From NCBI RefSeq assembly GCF_051859025.1, contig NZ_JBHYGL010000037.1, forward strand, positions 274,420 to 338,419: a stretch of DNA of 64,000 nt, read 5' to 3'. Source of the DNA: Falsiroseomonas sp051859025 (lineage in GTDB: Bacteria > Pseudomonadota > Alphaproteobacteria > Acetobacterales > Acetobacteraceae). Shown piece by piece: positions 1 to 8,167 of this stretch. Positions within the stretch are counted from its first letter, which is position 1; every line of letters begins with the position of its first letter. The notes under the pieces were generated by a model, which was not told the origin of the DNA, made no database searches, and was given only the letters and a program-made list of their open reading frames with translations. Made by a program: the position numbers and the translations under genes.

Positions 1-236
1 TCTGCCCCGGCTTCGTGCGCACGCCGCTGGCGGAGGCGCAGGTCGCGCCGCTCGCAGCCAAGCACAATGTCAGCGAGGAGAAGGCGCTGACCGACTTCCT
101 GCTGGAACGCCAGCCCAACAAGCGCTGGGTGGAGGTGGAGGAGATCGCCGAGGGCGCGCTCTACCTCGCAGGCCCCAACAGCGGCTCCATCAACGGCATG
201 TCCCTCAGCATCGACGGCGGCTGGGTGGCGCAGTGA
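1..236 (+). CDS. bdhA: 3-hydroxybutyrate dehydrogenase, C-terminal part (cut by window edge)
   Basis: This is the C-terminal end of a short-chain dehydrogenase. The reading frame is open from the first bases, with CPGFVRTPL near the edge matching the PG-[WF]-V-x-TPL segment of D-3-hydroxybutyrate dehydrogenases. It ends with the usual SDR tail (SGSINGMSLSIDGGWVAQ). The enzyme oxidises D-3-hydroxybutyrate to acetoacetate with NAD in the cytoplasm during poly-3-hydroxybutyrate turnover. The catalytic Ser-Tyr-Lys and the Rossmann region lie outside the window, so the assignment rests on the tail and on the patatin-like gene that follows in the same direction. Another SDR is possible but less likely. 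Confidence 0.75.
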   Translation, partial: CPGFVRTPLAEAQVAPLAAKHNVSEEKALTDFLLERQPNKRWVEVEEIAEGALYLAGPNSGSINGMSLSIDGGWVAQ

Positions 237-393
237 TCCTGCCGGATGGTGCTGGCGGCCCGTGCCACTTCGCGCGGGCCGAGCGCCCGAATGGGCGCCG
301 CGCCCAGACTGACCGTGCGGCCGGGACGCGGCCGTGCAGGGCGCGAAGGCAAGGGCGCGGATGCGCCCGCCCGCCGTTTGAGGGCATCAAGAA

Positions 394-1503
394 ATGATCG
401 AAGGCGAATTCAGGAAGGAGGCGGCCGATACCCTGGCCGTCCCCGGCGCCACCCAGGCGCCCAGGCCCAATATCCGCCCGCAGCGCGCCACCCGCCGCAT
501 CAATCTGGCGCTGCAAGGCGGCGGCACGCACGGCGCCTTCACCTGGGGCGTGCTGGAACGGCTGCTGGAGGATGAGCGGCTGGAATTCGAGGCCGTCTCC
601 GGCACCTCCGCCGGCGCGGTCAATGCCGTGGTCTTCGTGCAGGGCCTCTGCGAGGGTGGCCGCGAAGGCGCCATCGCGGCACTCGATCGCTTCTGGCGCG
701 GCGCCGCGGCGCGCATGGCCGTCAGCCCGTTGCAGAACACGCCGCTGGAGAAGGCGATCTGGGGCCACGACCTCACCTGGTCCTTCGCCTACCAGGCCTT
801 CGAGACGCTGACCCGCGTCCTGTCCCCCTACCAGATGAATCCCACCCCCTACGACTTCAACCCGCTGCGCCAGGTGCTGGAGGAAGCGGTGGACCCGACC
901 GTGCTCTGCCACGGCAACGGGCCGAAGCTCTTCATCTCCGCCACCTCCGTCCGCACCGGCAAGCCGCGGGTGTTTTCGAAGGAGGAGGTGACGGTCGACA
1001 CCATCCTCGCCTCCGCCTGCCTGCCGCAATTCTTCAAGGCGGTGGAGATCGATGGCGAGCCCTTCTGGGATGGCGGCTACCTCGGCAACCCCGCGCTCTG
1101 GCCGCTGTACGAACAGGGCGGCCCGCCCGACATCCTGCTTGTGCAGTTGAACCCCATCGTGCGGGACGAATTGCCGACGCGCCCGACCGAGATCGTGAAC
1201 CGCCTGAACGAGATCAGCTTCAACGCATCGCTGATGGCGGAAATGCGCGCCATCGATTTCGTCCAGCGCCTGCTGGATGCCGGCCGGCTTGAACAGCCGC
1301 GCTACCGGCGCCTGTTCATCCACTGCATCGAGGATGAGCCGCGCATGCGGGAGTTTCGCCTGTCCACCAAGCTGAACGGGGATTGGGAGTTTCTCTCGAC
1401 CCTGAAGCGCTACGGGCGGGAAGCGGCGGACCTCTGGCTCGCCACGCATTTCGACAAGCTGGGCCGCGAGAGCAGCGTCGATATCCGGGAGCGGTTCCTG
1501 TAG
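394..1503 (+). CDS. Patatin-like phospholipase/acyl hydrolase
   Basis: This is a 369-aa patatin-family serine hydrolase. The oxyanion-hole loop QGGGTHGAF is at about residues 41-49. The nucleophile elbow GTSAG is at 70-74 (Ser72), and the catalytic Asp sits in DGGY at about 226, completing a Ser-Asp dyad. No signal peptide is visible and the first 35 residues look disordered, so it is probably cytoplasmic. It follows the 3-hydroxybutyrate dehydrogenase by about 160 bp on the same strand. That pairing is frequent in alphaproteobacteria and suggests, by inference only, action on lipid or polyhydroxyalkanoate granules. The first ATG of the frame is used. There is no strong Shine-Dalgarno sequence, and the fold is certain but the substrate is not. 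Confidence 0.87.
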   Translation: MIEGEFRKEAADTLAVPGATQAPRPNIRPQRATRRINLALQGGGTHGAFTWGVLERLLEDERLEFEAVSGTSAGAVNAVVFVQGLCEGGREGAIAALDRFWRGAAARMAVSPLQNTPLEKAIWGHDLTWSFAYQAFETLTRVLSPYQMNPTPYDFNPLRQVLEEAVDPTVLCHGNGPKLFISATSVRTGKPRVFSKEEVTVDTILASACLPQFFKAVEIDGEPFWDGGYLGNPALWPLYEQGGPPDILLVQLNPIVRDELPTRPTEIVNRLNEISFNASLMAEMRAIDFVQRLLDAGRLEQPRYRRLFIHCIEDEPRMREFRLSTKLNGDWEFLSTLKRYGREAADLWLATHFDKLGRESSVDIRERFL

Positions 1504-1538
1504 CGGCGGGTGCAGCGCCTTCGCTACGATGGCGCATC

Positions 1539-2909
1539 ATGAATGTCGATCGACTCCTATCCACGCCGCAGCGCCGTTCATGGGCAGCCACACTGGCGCT
1601 TGGCGTTGTCCTGCTGCTGACACAGGCATGCGCGGAGCGTGCCCCACCTTCGCCGCCCACAGCTTGCCACTGCCATCCGAACGCCGCGCTTGATCTGGTG
1701 CGAAGGGCACCGGCGATCTTCGAGGGGCGCATTCTCGAATCCCGCTTGGCCGACGCTCCGCAGTACACCATCGAAGTCATCGTCGAGCCGACCGACATCT
1801 GGAAGGGTGCGGTGCCTGACCGCGCCGTGCTTCGCACCGCCGGCTGTCTCGCATTCCTCTTCCCCCCTGCGGTCGGGGAAAGCATCCTTGCCATGCCCTC
1901 CAACACCGATGATCACGGCATCTTCTGGCTCACGGGATGCGCTGCGGGCGGAAATGCCCGCGCCTTCGATTCGCTGAGGGGTCCTGCATCCGAACGGCGA
2001 CGGCTCGATGCCGCGGTCCAGGCGGCACCGGGCAGCCTCGCGCCGGCATTCGAGCGTGCTCGCTTCCGGGAGAATTGGGACCCTGAAGGGGCAGCCACAG
2101 CCTACGCTGCGCTGGCGCGCGCCCATCCCGAGTGGAGGGAAGCTCATCTCGGCCTTGCGCGCTCGCTTCTCTATGCCTCGCGTCCTGCGGAAGCGCTGAC
2201 CGCGCTCCAACATGCTGCCGTGCTCACCCCGCATGACGCGGAACTGGAGGGCTGGGCGCTTCAGGCCCGGTACCGCATGGGTGACGGTGAAGCATTCACT
2301 AGGCTGCGCCAGTTCCAGGGCATCAGTGCCACCAGCCTCGACCTTACCGGCCGCGACCTGGATGGCGCCAACTTCATCGACGCGGCGATCATAAGGTTGG
2401 ACGCGGGACAGGCCAATCTCCAGCGCGCCACGTTCCGTAACGCCTATGTTGGCGATGCGATCTTCCAGGAATCCGATCTCCGCCATGCGGACCTGAGCAC
2501 GTTGGCTGCCAGGTTCATCTTCCTGACAGGAGCGAGGCTGGACGGCGCGACGTTGGATCGCGTGACCTTCGCGCGTGCGCAGTTCTCCGGCGCCAGCCTC
2601 CGCGACGCCCGTGCGACGGATGCCCAGTTGACGTACGCCGATTTCACGCGCGCCAACCTGACGGGGATACAGCTCAACGGTTCCATGCTGCAGGCGTCCC
2701 GCTTCGTGGACGCGGATTTGCGCCGTGCTGATCTGCGTGGCGCGAATCTTCACGGGGCTGATCTTCGCGGGGCCGATCTGCGCGGCGCCAACCTCAGTGG
2801 TGCTGATCTGACCGCTGCCCGTTACGATTGCCGTACTCGCCTGCCCAGCGGCGTCGATCCCACGGGCCAGGCGATGATCATGGCGCCGGGCGCCTGCCCG
2901 CCGCGCTGA
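1539..2909 (+). CDS. Lipoprotein with NTR/TIMP-like domain and C-terminal pentapeptide repeats
   Basis: This is a 456-aa exported protein. The start at 1539 gives a basic N-terminus, a hydrophobic core and a lipobox-like LLTQAC, so it is probably an outer-membrane or periplasmic lipoprotein. Just after it comes a segment starting CHCHP and including an FEGRI strand, VWKG-like DIWKG, a mid-domain Cys and a closing TGC. This is the pattern of bacterial netrin/TIMP-like domains (about residues 36-145). Residues about 170-250 resemble a TPR-like helical stretch. From about 265 the protein runs through A[DN]LxG-type pentapeptide repeats, cleanest near the end (ADLRGANLHGADLRGADLRG). The frame is open further upstream, but that would overlap the patatin gene. 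Function is unknown; the domain order is what can be stated. Confidence 0.8.
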   Translation: MNVDRLLSTPQRRSWAATLALGVVLLLTQACAERAPPSPPTACHCHPNAALDLVRRAPAIFEGRILESRLADAPQYTIEVIVEPTDIWKGAVPDRAVLRTAGCLAFLFPPAVGESILAMPSNTDDHGIFWLTGCAAGGNARAFDSLRGPASERRRLDAAVQAAPGSLAPAFERARFRENWDPEGAATAYAALARAHPEWREAHLGLARSLLYASRPAEALTALQHAAVLTPHDAELEGWALQARYRMGDGEAFTRLRQFQGISATSLDLTGRDLDGANFIDAAIIRLDAGQANLQRATFRNAYVGDAIFQESDLRHADLSTLAARFIFLTGARLDGATLDRVTFARAQFSGASLRDARATDAQLTYADFTRANLTGIQLNGSMLQASRFVDADLRRADLRGANLHGADLRGADLRGANLSGADLTAARYDCRTRLPSGVDPTGQAMIMAPGACPPR

Positions 2910-3090
2910 CCGCGCCATCGGCAACGCCTATCGCCGCCATAGCCCGCGCCACACCCCTTCCATTCCTTGCAGTCCCTGCCTGCAACGAAGGCAACGCCTA
3001 TCGCCCCCACAGGCGCTTCGGATTGGCCCCGCGACGCCCGCCCAGGCTTCATCTCCGCATCGAGAAACGATGCGGAGAGGAGCTTCGGCG
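2910..3090. repeat. 16-bp direct repeat in an intergenic gap
   Basis: GGCAACGCCTATCGCC occurs at 2920-2935 and again at 2990-3005. No gene is seen. The ribosome site of the gene at 3091 lies at the right end. Confidence 0.55.
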
Positions 3091-3465
3091 ATGGACAGAA
3101 CCGCCCCCCAATCCTGGGCCTGCGAGCCCGAGGAACCGCCCCCCTTCAGCCGCTGGCGCGTCGGTCCCATCCACACCCGGCTGCGCGCCCGCGATCCCGT
3201 CCGCATCTGGCACCCCGGCGATGGCGATCTCCGCCTGACGGAGGCCGATGGGGTGGAGACGCTGCAACTCGACGATACCGGCTGGACGCTGGCGCAGATC
3301 CTCGAGGCCATCGTCACGGAGGCGCGCAGCGCGAAGCCCGAGGCGAGCATCGGCGCCGTCGATGTCCAGCGCGTCTGCGGCCGCCTGACCATAGGGCGGG
3401 AGACGATCCGCTTCCGCGGCATCCTCCGCATCGTCGTCGGCGGCTGGTCGCTCTACAGGCGGTGA
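3091..3465 (+). CDS. Conserved-looking small protein of unknown function
   Basis: This is a 124-aa soluble protein. The ATG at 3091 is chosen over the in-frame ATG at 3070 because a purine-rich GGAGAGGAGC lies 7-16 bases before it. The middle reads like a compact beta-rich domain (VRIWHPGDGDLRLTEADG), followed by a helix and a C-terminal stretch rich in Arg, Ile and Val. No signal peptide, membrane segment or family motif is recognised. Codon use matches the neighbours. It ends one base before the stop of the convergent alcohol dehydrogenase gene. No function is proposed. Confidence 0.6.
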   Translation: MDRTAPQSWACEPEEPPPFSRWRVGPIHTRLRARDPVRIWHPGDGDLRLTEADGVETLQLDDTGWTLAQILEAIVTEARSAKPEASIGAVDVQRVCGRLTIGRETIRFRGILRIVVGGWSLYRR

Positions 3466-3466
3466 A

Positions 3467-4639
3467 CTACGGCGTCAGCACCACCTTGATGCAGCCATCC
3501 TTCTTGTCGCGGAAGGTCTCATAGGCCGCGGGGCCTTCCTCCAGCGGCAGGCGGTGCGTGATGACGAAGCTCGGATCGATCTCGCCCTTGTCGATGCGGT
3601 CCAGCAGAGGCTGGAGGAAGCGCTGCGCATGGGTCTGGCCCATGCGCATCGTCAGCCCCTTGCCGAAGGCCGCGCCCATCGGGAATTTGTCGGGGAAGCC
3701 GATATAGACGCCGGGGACGGAAACGGTGCCGCCCTTGCGGCAGCAATTGATGGCCTGGCGCAGCGCATGGATGCGGTCCGTCGTCAGCCCCACCGCCGCC
3801 TTCGCCTTGTCCAGCATCGCATCCATGGAACCGAGGCCATGGGTCTCCGCCCCCACCGCATCGATGCACACATCGGGGCCGCGCCCCTTCGTCATGGTCT
3901 GGAGCTGGTCGTAGACATCCTGGCTGGTGAAATCGATCACTTCCGCCTTGCCGTGCATCCCCGCCATCTCCAGCCGCTCCGCCACGCGGTCGATCGCGAT
4001 GACGCGCCCGGCGCCCAGCAGCCAGGCGGAGAGGATGGCCATCTGCCCCACCGGCCCGCAGCCCCAGACGGCGACCGTATCGCCGGGCTGGATGTTGCCC
4101 TGCTCCGCCGCCTGCCAGCCTGTCGGCAGGATGTCCGACAGGAACAGCACCTTGTCGTCCGGCTGGTCGCTGCGGACTATCACGGGGCCGACATCGGCAT
4201 GCGGCACCCGCAGATACTGCGCCTGCCCGCCGGGATAGCCGCCATACAGATGCGAGTACCCGAACAACCCTGCCCCTGCCTGGCCCTGCAATTCCGCCAG
4301 CGCCGCGGCATCGGGGTTGGTGGTGTCGCAGCAGGAGAACAGCGACTTCTCGCAGAAGAAGCAGGACCCGCAGGCAATGACGAAGGGCACCACCACGCGG
4401 TCCCCCTTCTTCAGCCGGGTCACGTCAGGGCCCACTTCCTCGACGATGCCCATGGGTTCGTGGCCCATGATGTCGCCCGACTTCATCATCGGCACGTAGC
4501 CATCATACAGATGCAGGTCGCTGCCGCAGATCGCGGTCGCGGTGATGCGGATGATGGCGTCGCCGGGCTGTTCGATGCGCGGGTCCGGCACCGTATCCAC
4601 CCTCATGTCGCCCTTGCCGTGCCAGCAGATCGCGCGCAT
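3467..4639 (-). CDS. Zinc-dependent alcohol dehydrogenase, glutathione-independent formaldehyde dehydrogenase-like
   Basis: This is a 390-aa medium-chain dehydrogenase. Catalytic zinc ligands are visible in TAICGSDLHLYDG (Cys at about 38) and GHEPMG. The four-Cys structural zinc loop is complete in ACGSCFFCEKSLFSC. The NAD-binding segment VWGCGPVGQMAI is at about residues 190-205. The long insertion after the structural zinc loop and the PDVCIDAVGAE stretch match the formaldehyde-dehydrogenase-like subgroup rather than plain ADH. It probably oxidises a small alcohol or aldehyde in the cytoplasm, with the exact substrate unknown. It is transcribed alone, convergent with the preceding small gene. 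Confidence 0.88.
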   Translation of the reverse strand: MRAICWHGKGDMRVDTVPDPRIEQPGDAIIRITATAICGSDLHLYDGYVPMMKSGDIMGHEPMGIVEEVGPDVTRLKKGDRVVVPFVIACGSCFFCEKSLFSCCDTTNPDAAALAELQGQAGAGLFGYSHLYGGYPGGQAQYLRVPHADVGPVIVRSDQPDDKVLFLSDILPTGWQAAEQGNIQPGDTVAVWGCGPVGQMAILSAWLLGAGRVIAIDRVAERLEMAGMHGKAEVIDFTSQDVYDQLQTMTKGRGPDVCIDAVGAETHGLGSMDAMLDKAKAAVGLTTDRIHALRQAINCCRKGGTVSVPGVYIGFPDKFPMGAAFGKGLTMRMGQTHAQRFLQPLLDRIDKGEIDPSFVITHRLPLEEGPAAYETFRDKKDGCIKVVLTP

Positions 4640-4697
4640 CGCCGCCTCCCTTGTTGCCAGGGGGCCAACGGGGCGTGACAGCGCCGGTTGCAGGCCG

Positions 4698-5066
4698 TTA
4701 CGCCAGCAACAGCCTCGCGGCGCGGCCGGGTGCGACGATGACGATGGCGTGCTGCCGGAAGCGCCGGGCGATGACGCGAAGCCGCGCGGGCTGCCCTTCC
4801 ACCAGCAGGTGATGCTCCGCCCAGGCGCGGCCCCGTCCCCAGCCCTCCCCGATGACGCGCCCGCGTACCAATTGGCGCAGCCGGTCCTGCATCCGGTCGT
4901 TCCAGCCGAAGGGCATGGCGCGGCTGCAGGGGTTCCAGGCCGTGATGAACGCCGCCGGGCGCTTTAGCAGCGCGTCCACCGCTGGCGACCGGCGGCCGAT
5001 CCGCGCCACCGCGCCCTCTGCCTCATAGGCGGTCGCGCGGAACGCGCGCAGAAGCCCGGGCGTCAT
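4698..5066 (-). CDS. DUF3293 domain-containing protein
   Basis: This is a 122-aa protein with the DUF3293 hallmark AFITAWNPCS near residues 38-47, followed by a helix carrying conserved Asn and Arg residues and a short strand-rich C-terminus. There is no signal peptide or membrane segment. Its ATG overlaps the last bases of the upstream methyltransferase gene (ATGA, 5063-5066), so the two are translationally coupled. The family has no established biochemical role. The coupling suggests a link to RNA or translation, which is only an inference. Confidence 0.75.
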   Translation of the reverse strand: MTPGLLRAFRATAYEAEGAVARIGRRSPAVDALLKRPAAFITAWNPCSRAMPFGWNDRMQDRLRQLVRGRVIGEGWGRGRAWAEHHLLVEGQPARLRVIARRFRQHAIVIVAPGRAARLLLA

Positions 5067-6247
5067 GCGAGGTGCAGCAGCAGCCCCTTCAGATACGCGC
5101 TCTCCGGCAGCGCGGGATGCACCGGGTGGTCCGGCCCCGCCCCGACAGTGGCGAGAATCCGCGCCTCTCGCCGCGCCTTGTGCACCCCCCAGGTCACGGC
5201 CTCCGCGAAATCGGGCGGTGCCACGTGGTGGGAGCAGGAGGCGATGAACAGGATGCCGTCCGGCGCGACCAGCGACGCGGCCAGCCGCGCCAGCTTGGCA
5301 TAGCCGCGCAGTGCCGCCGGCTGGTCCTTGCGCGTCTTGGCGAAGGCCGGCGGGTCCGCCACCACCACCTCAAAGCGCCGGCCGCCGGCGGCCATGCGTT
5401 CCAGCTCATCCAGCGCCTCCGCCTTCACGGCCGTCACGCGGCCGCCGAAGCCGGCCAGCCGCGCGCCCTGCATGGCCAGGTCCAGCGCATGCTCGCTACG
5501 GTCCAGCAGCGTGACCTCCTTCGCCCCCGCCGCTGCCGCCGCCAGGCCGAAGCCGCCGGTGTGGCAGAAGGCGTCCAGCATCGTCCTGCCGGCGCAGAAG
5601 CGGGCCACCATGGCGCGGTTCGTGCGCTGGTCGAAGAACCAGCCGGTCTTCTGCCCGCCCAGCAAATCCACCGGGAAGCGCAGCCCCGATTCCTCCACCG
5701 TGGCGGTGCCGTCGCTGCCATGCAGCAGCGTCACCGCCTCCTCCATCCCTTCCAGCTTGCGCACCGCGCTGTCGTTCCGCGCCACCACCAGGCGCGGGTC
5801 GAACAGGTCGCGCAGCGCGGCCAGGATATGCGGCGTCGCCGCCTCCATCCCCGCGGTATTCGCCTGCATCGCCACCGCATCGCCGTAGCGGTCGATGATG
5901 AGGCCCGGCAGGCCATCGGCCTCCGCATGCACCAGGCGATAGAAGGGCGCGTCGAACATCCGGTCCCGCAGGCTCAGGCAGGCGCCGATGCGCGCCTTGT
6001 ACCAGGCGGCATCGCAGGCGGCGTCCGGGTTGCCATCCAGCCGGCGCGCGGCGATCAGGCTGTGCGGGTTGAAGTGCCAGGCGCCATGCTTCTGCCCGTC
6101 ATCACCCTCCAGCCGCACCACGATGCCGGGCGGCAGGGCGCGCAGCGCCGGGGACATGGCGATCTCGTTGGAGAAGGCCCAGGGGTGCCCCGCCTTCACA
6201 CGGCGGTCGCCACCGGGGGCCAGGCGGAGAAGAGGACGGTCTGTCAT
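5063..6247 (-). CDS. Class I SAM-dependent rRNA methyltransferase, RlmI/COG1092 type
   Basis: This is a 394-aa two-part enzyme. The N-terminal part contains a PUA-like RNA-binding region beginning KAGHPWAFSNEI. It is followed by the family linker DGLPGLIIDRYGD, the QKTGWFFDQR motif and the SAM-binding glycine-rich strand (LDAFCHTGGFGLAAAA). The catalytic DPPAF motif is at about residue 300, and the SCSHH motif lies downstream. This is the architecture of RlmI and related 23S rRNA cytosine-C5 methyltransferases, but the exact nucleotide cannot be assigned from sequence alone. It overlaps the DUF3293 gene by 4 bp and lies 19 bp from the end of the EamA transporter gene upstream on the same strand. 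Confidence 0.87.
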   Translation of the reverse strand: MTDRPLLRLAPGGDRRVKAGHPWAFSNEIAMSPALRALPPGIVVRLEGDDGQKHGAWHFNPHSLIAARRLDGNPDAACDAAWYKARIGACLSLRDRMFDAPFYRLVHAEADGLPGLIIDRYGDAVAMQANTAGMEAATPHILAALRDLFDPRLVVARNDSAVRKLEGMEEAVTLLHGSDGTATVEESGLRFPVDLLGGQKTGWFFDQRTNRAMVARFCAGRTMLDAFCHTGGFGLAAAAAGAKEVTLLDRSEHALDLAMQGARLAGFGGRVTAVKAEALDELERMAAGGRRFEVVVADPPAFAKTRKDQPAALRGYAKLARLAASLVAPDGILFIASCSHHVAPPDFAEAVTWGVHKARREARILATVGAGPDHPVHPALPESAYLKGLLLHLA

Positions 6248-6266
6248 GGCCCGCCTAATGCCTTGC

Positions 6267-7151
6267 CTAGCCCCGCACCGCCAGCACCACGCCCGACACG
6301 GTCAGCGACAGCGCCAGCACCTCCCGCAGCCCCAGCGGCTCCCCCAGGATGAAGGCGGCGCTCACCACCCCCACCACCGGCGTCAGCAGCGTCCCCGCCG
6401 CGGCGGCGGAGGCCGGCAGCCGCCGCAGCGCCCCGAACCAGGCGAGGTAACACAGCCCGAGCGGCCCGACCCCGCCATACAGGATCAGCAACCACCCCTG
6501 CGTCGTCACGGCGGGGAAATCGGGATGCTCCACCAGCAGCGCGCCCAGCAGCAGCGGCAGCGTCCCCAGCCCCATCTGCCAGATGACGGAAGACGCCGGC
6601 GGCAGCCCGAGCGGCCAGCGCTTGGTCACGACGGTCCCCAGCGAGAACAGGATCGCCCCGGTCAGCGCGAAGCCGACGCCCGGCAGCTTGCCCATCCCCG
6701 CTTCCACCCCCTGCGCCAGCACCAGCACCGCCAGCCCCGCCAGCCCGACGCCGAGTGCCACCAGCCGCCTGGCCGTCAGCCTCTCCCCCAGCACCAGCCA
6801 GGCGAAGATCGAGGCCCAGACGGGCATGGTGTAGCAGACGATCGTCGCCTCCCCCGCCGTCAGCCAGACGAGGGAGAAGGAGGCCAGCCCCATCCAGGCC
6901 GTGACGTTCAGCAGCGACGCCCCGATCAGCCGCGGCCAAAGCCCCCGCGGCACGGCCAGCGATTCGCCGCGCCATCGGGCGATCGCCGCCAGCAGCGCGA
7001 TGCCGACCAGCGCGCAGACCACGCGCATGGAGAAGGGCGGCACCTCCACCAGCAGCAGCTTCATCGCCGGCCAGTTGAAGCCCCAGCCCGTGACCGTCGC
7101 CAGCAGCAGCAGCAGCCCCGTGGGGTTGGGGCGGGCGGGGGTTACTGTCAT
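6267..7151 (-). CDS. EamA/DMT family transporter
   Basis: This is a 294-aa inner-membrane protein with about ten hydrophobic segments and an internal duplication of two EamA halves. The first half begins ATVTGWGFNWPAMKLLL, a typical DMT N-terminus, and the second ends in the conserved LxEPLGLREVLAL stretch. Members export small metabolites such as amino acids or amphipathic compounds. No substrate can be read from the sequence. It lies upstream of the methyltransferase gene on the same strand, and a GC-rich repeat region (7160-7260) separates it from the aldolase gene. Confidence 0.86.
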   Translation of the reverse strand: MTVTPARPNPTGLLLLLATVTGWGFNWPAMKLLLVEVPPFSMRVVCALVGIALLAAIARWRGESLAVPRGLWPRLIGASLLNVTAWMGLASFSLVWLTAGEATIVCYTMPVWASIFAWLVLGERLTARRLVALGVGLAGLAVLVLAQGVEAGMGKLPGVGFALTGAILFSLGTVVTKRWPLGLPPASSVIWQMGLGTLPLLLGALLVEHPDFPAVTTQGWLLILYGGVGPLGLCYLAWFGALRRLPASAAAAGTLLTPVVGVVSAAFILGEPLGLREVLALSLTVSGVVLAVRG

Positions 7152-7277
7152 GCCCTCACTCGAAACGACTGACCTGCGGCCGCCGCTAGCGGCCGAGGCC
7201 GCGAACGCGGCCCGCCGCCAGTGCGGCGAAGCCTAGCGGCCGGAGGCCGCGCCCGGCGATTGAGGGGCTGCATACGA
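7152..7277. repeat. GC-rich intergenic repeats between EamA and aldolase genes
   Basis: The sequence CTAGCGGCCG followed by an AGGCCGCG unit occurs twice (about 7185-7205 and 7233-7253), with GCGGCC-rich palindromes between. No reading frame here has coding character. It may be extragenic repeat material or part of the promoter region of the EamA gene, which starts at 7151 on the minus strand. Confidence 0.45.
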
Positions 7278-7310
7278 ATTCCAACGGTCGATGAAATCGA
7301 GCGTTGGAAT
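7278..7310. repeat. 33-bp near-perfect palindrome (CCAACG hairpin)
   Basis: The arms ATTCCAACG (7278-7286) and CGTTGGAAT (7302-7310) are perfect, and inside them TCGAT and ATCGA pair around a GAA loop. Only one G:G position is unpaired. The hairpin abuts the stop codon of the aldolase gene and has no U tract, so it is not a standard terminator. A related hairpin lies at 21846-21872. Confidence 0.65.
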
Positions 7311-8098
7311 CAGTCGAGGAAGTCCGGCTCTTCGCGGGACAGGATGCGCTTGACGCTCTCCAGTTGCAGCCGCGCGCTCTCCCGGTCCCCTTCCCGCATC
7401 TGCGCGGCGGTCTTGGCGGCGATGTCGGGGCGCACCTGCTTCAGCGGCCGGCCGGTGGACAAGGCGAGGCGCTGCGCCTCCGCCGCGCGTTCGAGGTAAT
7501 ACAGGTCGTCCCACGCCTCTGCGATGGTCGGGCCGACCACCATCACGCCGTGGTTCTTCATGAAGACGATGTCGGCATCCCCGATGGAGGCCGCGATCCG
7601 GTCGCCCTCATCGGTGTCGAGTGCCAGGCCGTTGTAATCCTCATCCACCACCGTCCGGCCGAGGAACTTCAGCGCGGACTGCCCGGCAAACAGCAGGGGC
7701 GGGCCCTCCGTCATCGCCAGCGCGGTCGCGTTCGGCATGTGGGTGTGGAAGGCCGCCTTGGCGCGGGGGATGTTCTTGTGGATGCGGGCATGGATGAAGA
7801 AGGCCGTCGCCTCCGGCACGCCATCGCCGGCGATCACATTGCCCTCATAGTCGCAGATCAGCAGGCGGGATGCGGTGACTTCGCTGAACGCCCAGCCATA
7901 GGGGTTCACCAGGAACAAATCATCCCGGCCGGGAACGACGAAGGAGAAGTGGTTGCAGATGCCCTCATGCAGGCCAAGGCGGGCCGCCATGCGGAAACAG
8001 GCGGCCAGATCAACGCGCGCCTGCCTTACCGCATCGGCATCCAGCGCCGTATTCCGCAGCACGACAGGCGCCGCTGCGCCGCCAAGGGCATGGGCCAT
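7310..8098 (-). CDS. Class II aldolase/adducin family protein
   Basis: This is a 262-aa cytoplasmic enzyme of the L-fuculose-phosphate aldolase fold. The family's metal-binding histidines are present: HTHMPNATAL near residues 120-129, and a third in KNHGVMVVG at about 180. GICNHFSF at about residues 46-53 is the substrate-binding loop. Such proteins cleave or decarboxylate small hydroxy-carbonyl compounds, or in the adducin branch have no known activity. Glu73 of the true aldolase is not clearly assignable, so the reaction is left open. It is divergent from the AhpD-like gene at 8168, leaving 69 bp for both promoters. Confidence 0.85.
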   Translation of the reverse strand: MAHALGGAAAPVVLRNTALDADAVRQARVDLAACFRMAARLGLHEGICNHFSFVVPGRDDLFLVNPYGWAFSEVTASRLLICDYEGNVIAGDGVPEATAFFIHARIHKNIPRAKAAFHTHMPNATALAMTEGPPLLFAGQSALKFLGRTVVDEDYNGLALDTDEGDRIAASIGDADIVFMKNHGVMVVGPTIAEAWDDLYYLERAAEAQRLALSTGRPLKQVRPDIAAKTAAQMREGDRESARLQLESVKRILSREEPDFLD

Positions 8099-8167
8099 GG
8101 GGGGTTCCTCCGCGTTCTGCTGCCATCAATCGCAAGCCGGCACCGATCCGGCAAGGAGGACAAAGCC

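Noticed and set aside
1578..2924. Minus-strand frame opposite the pentapeptide lipoprotein
   Set aside because: It mirrors the repeat pattern of the real gene and has no start signal or family.
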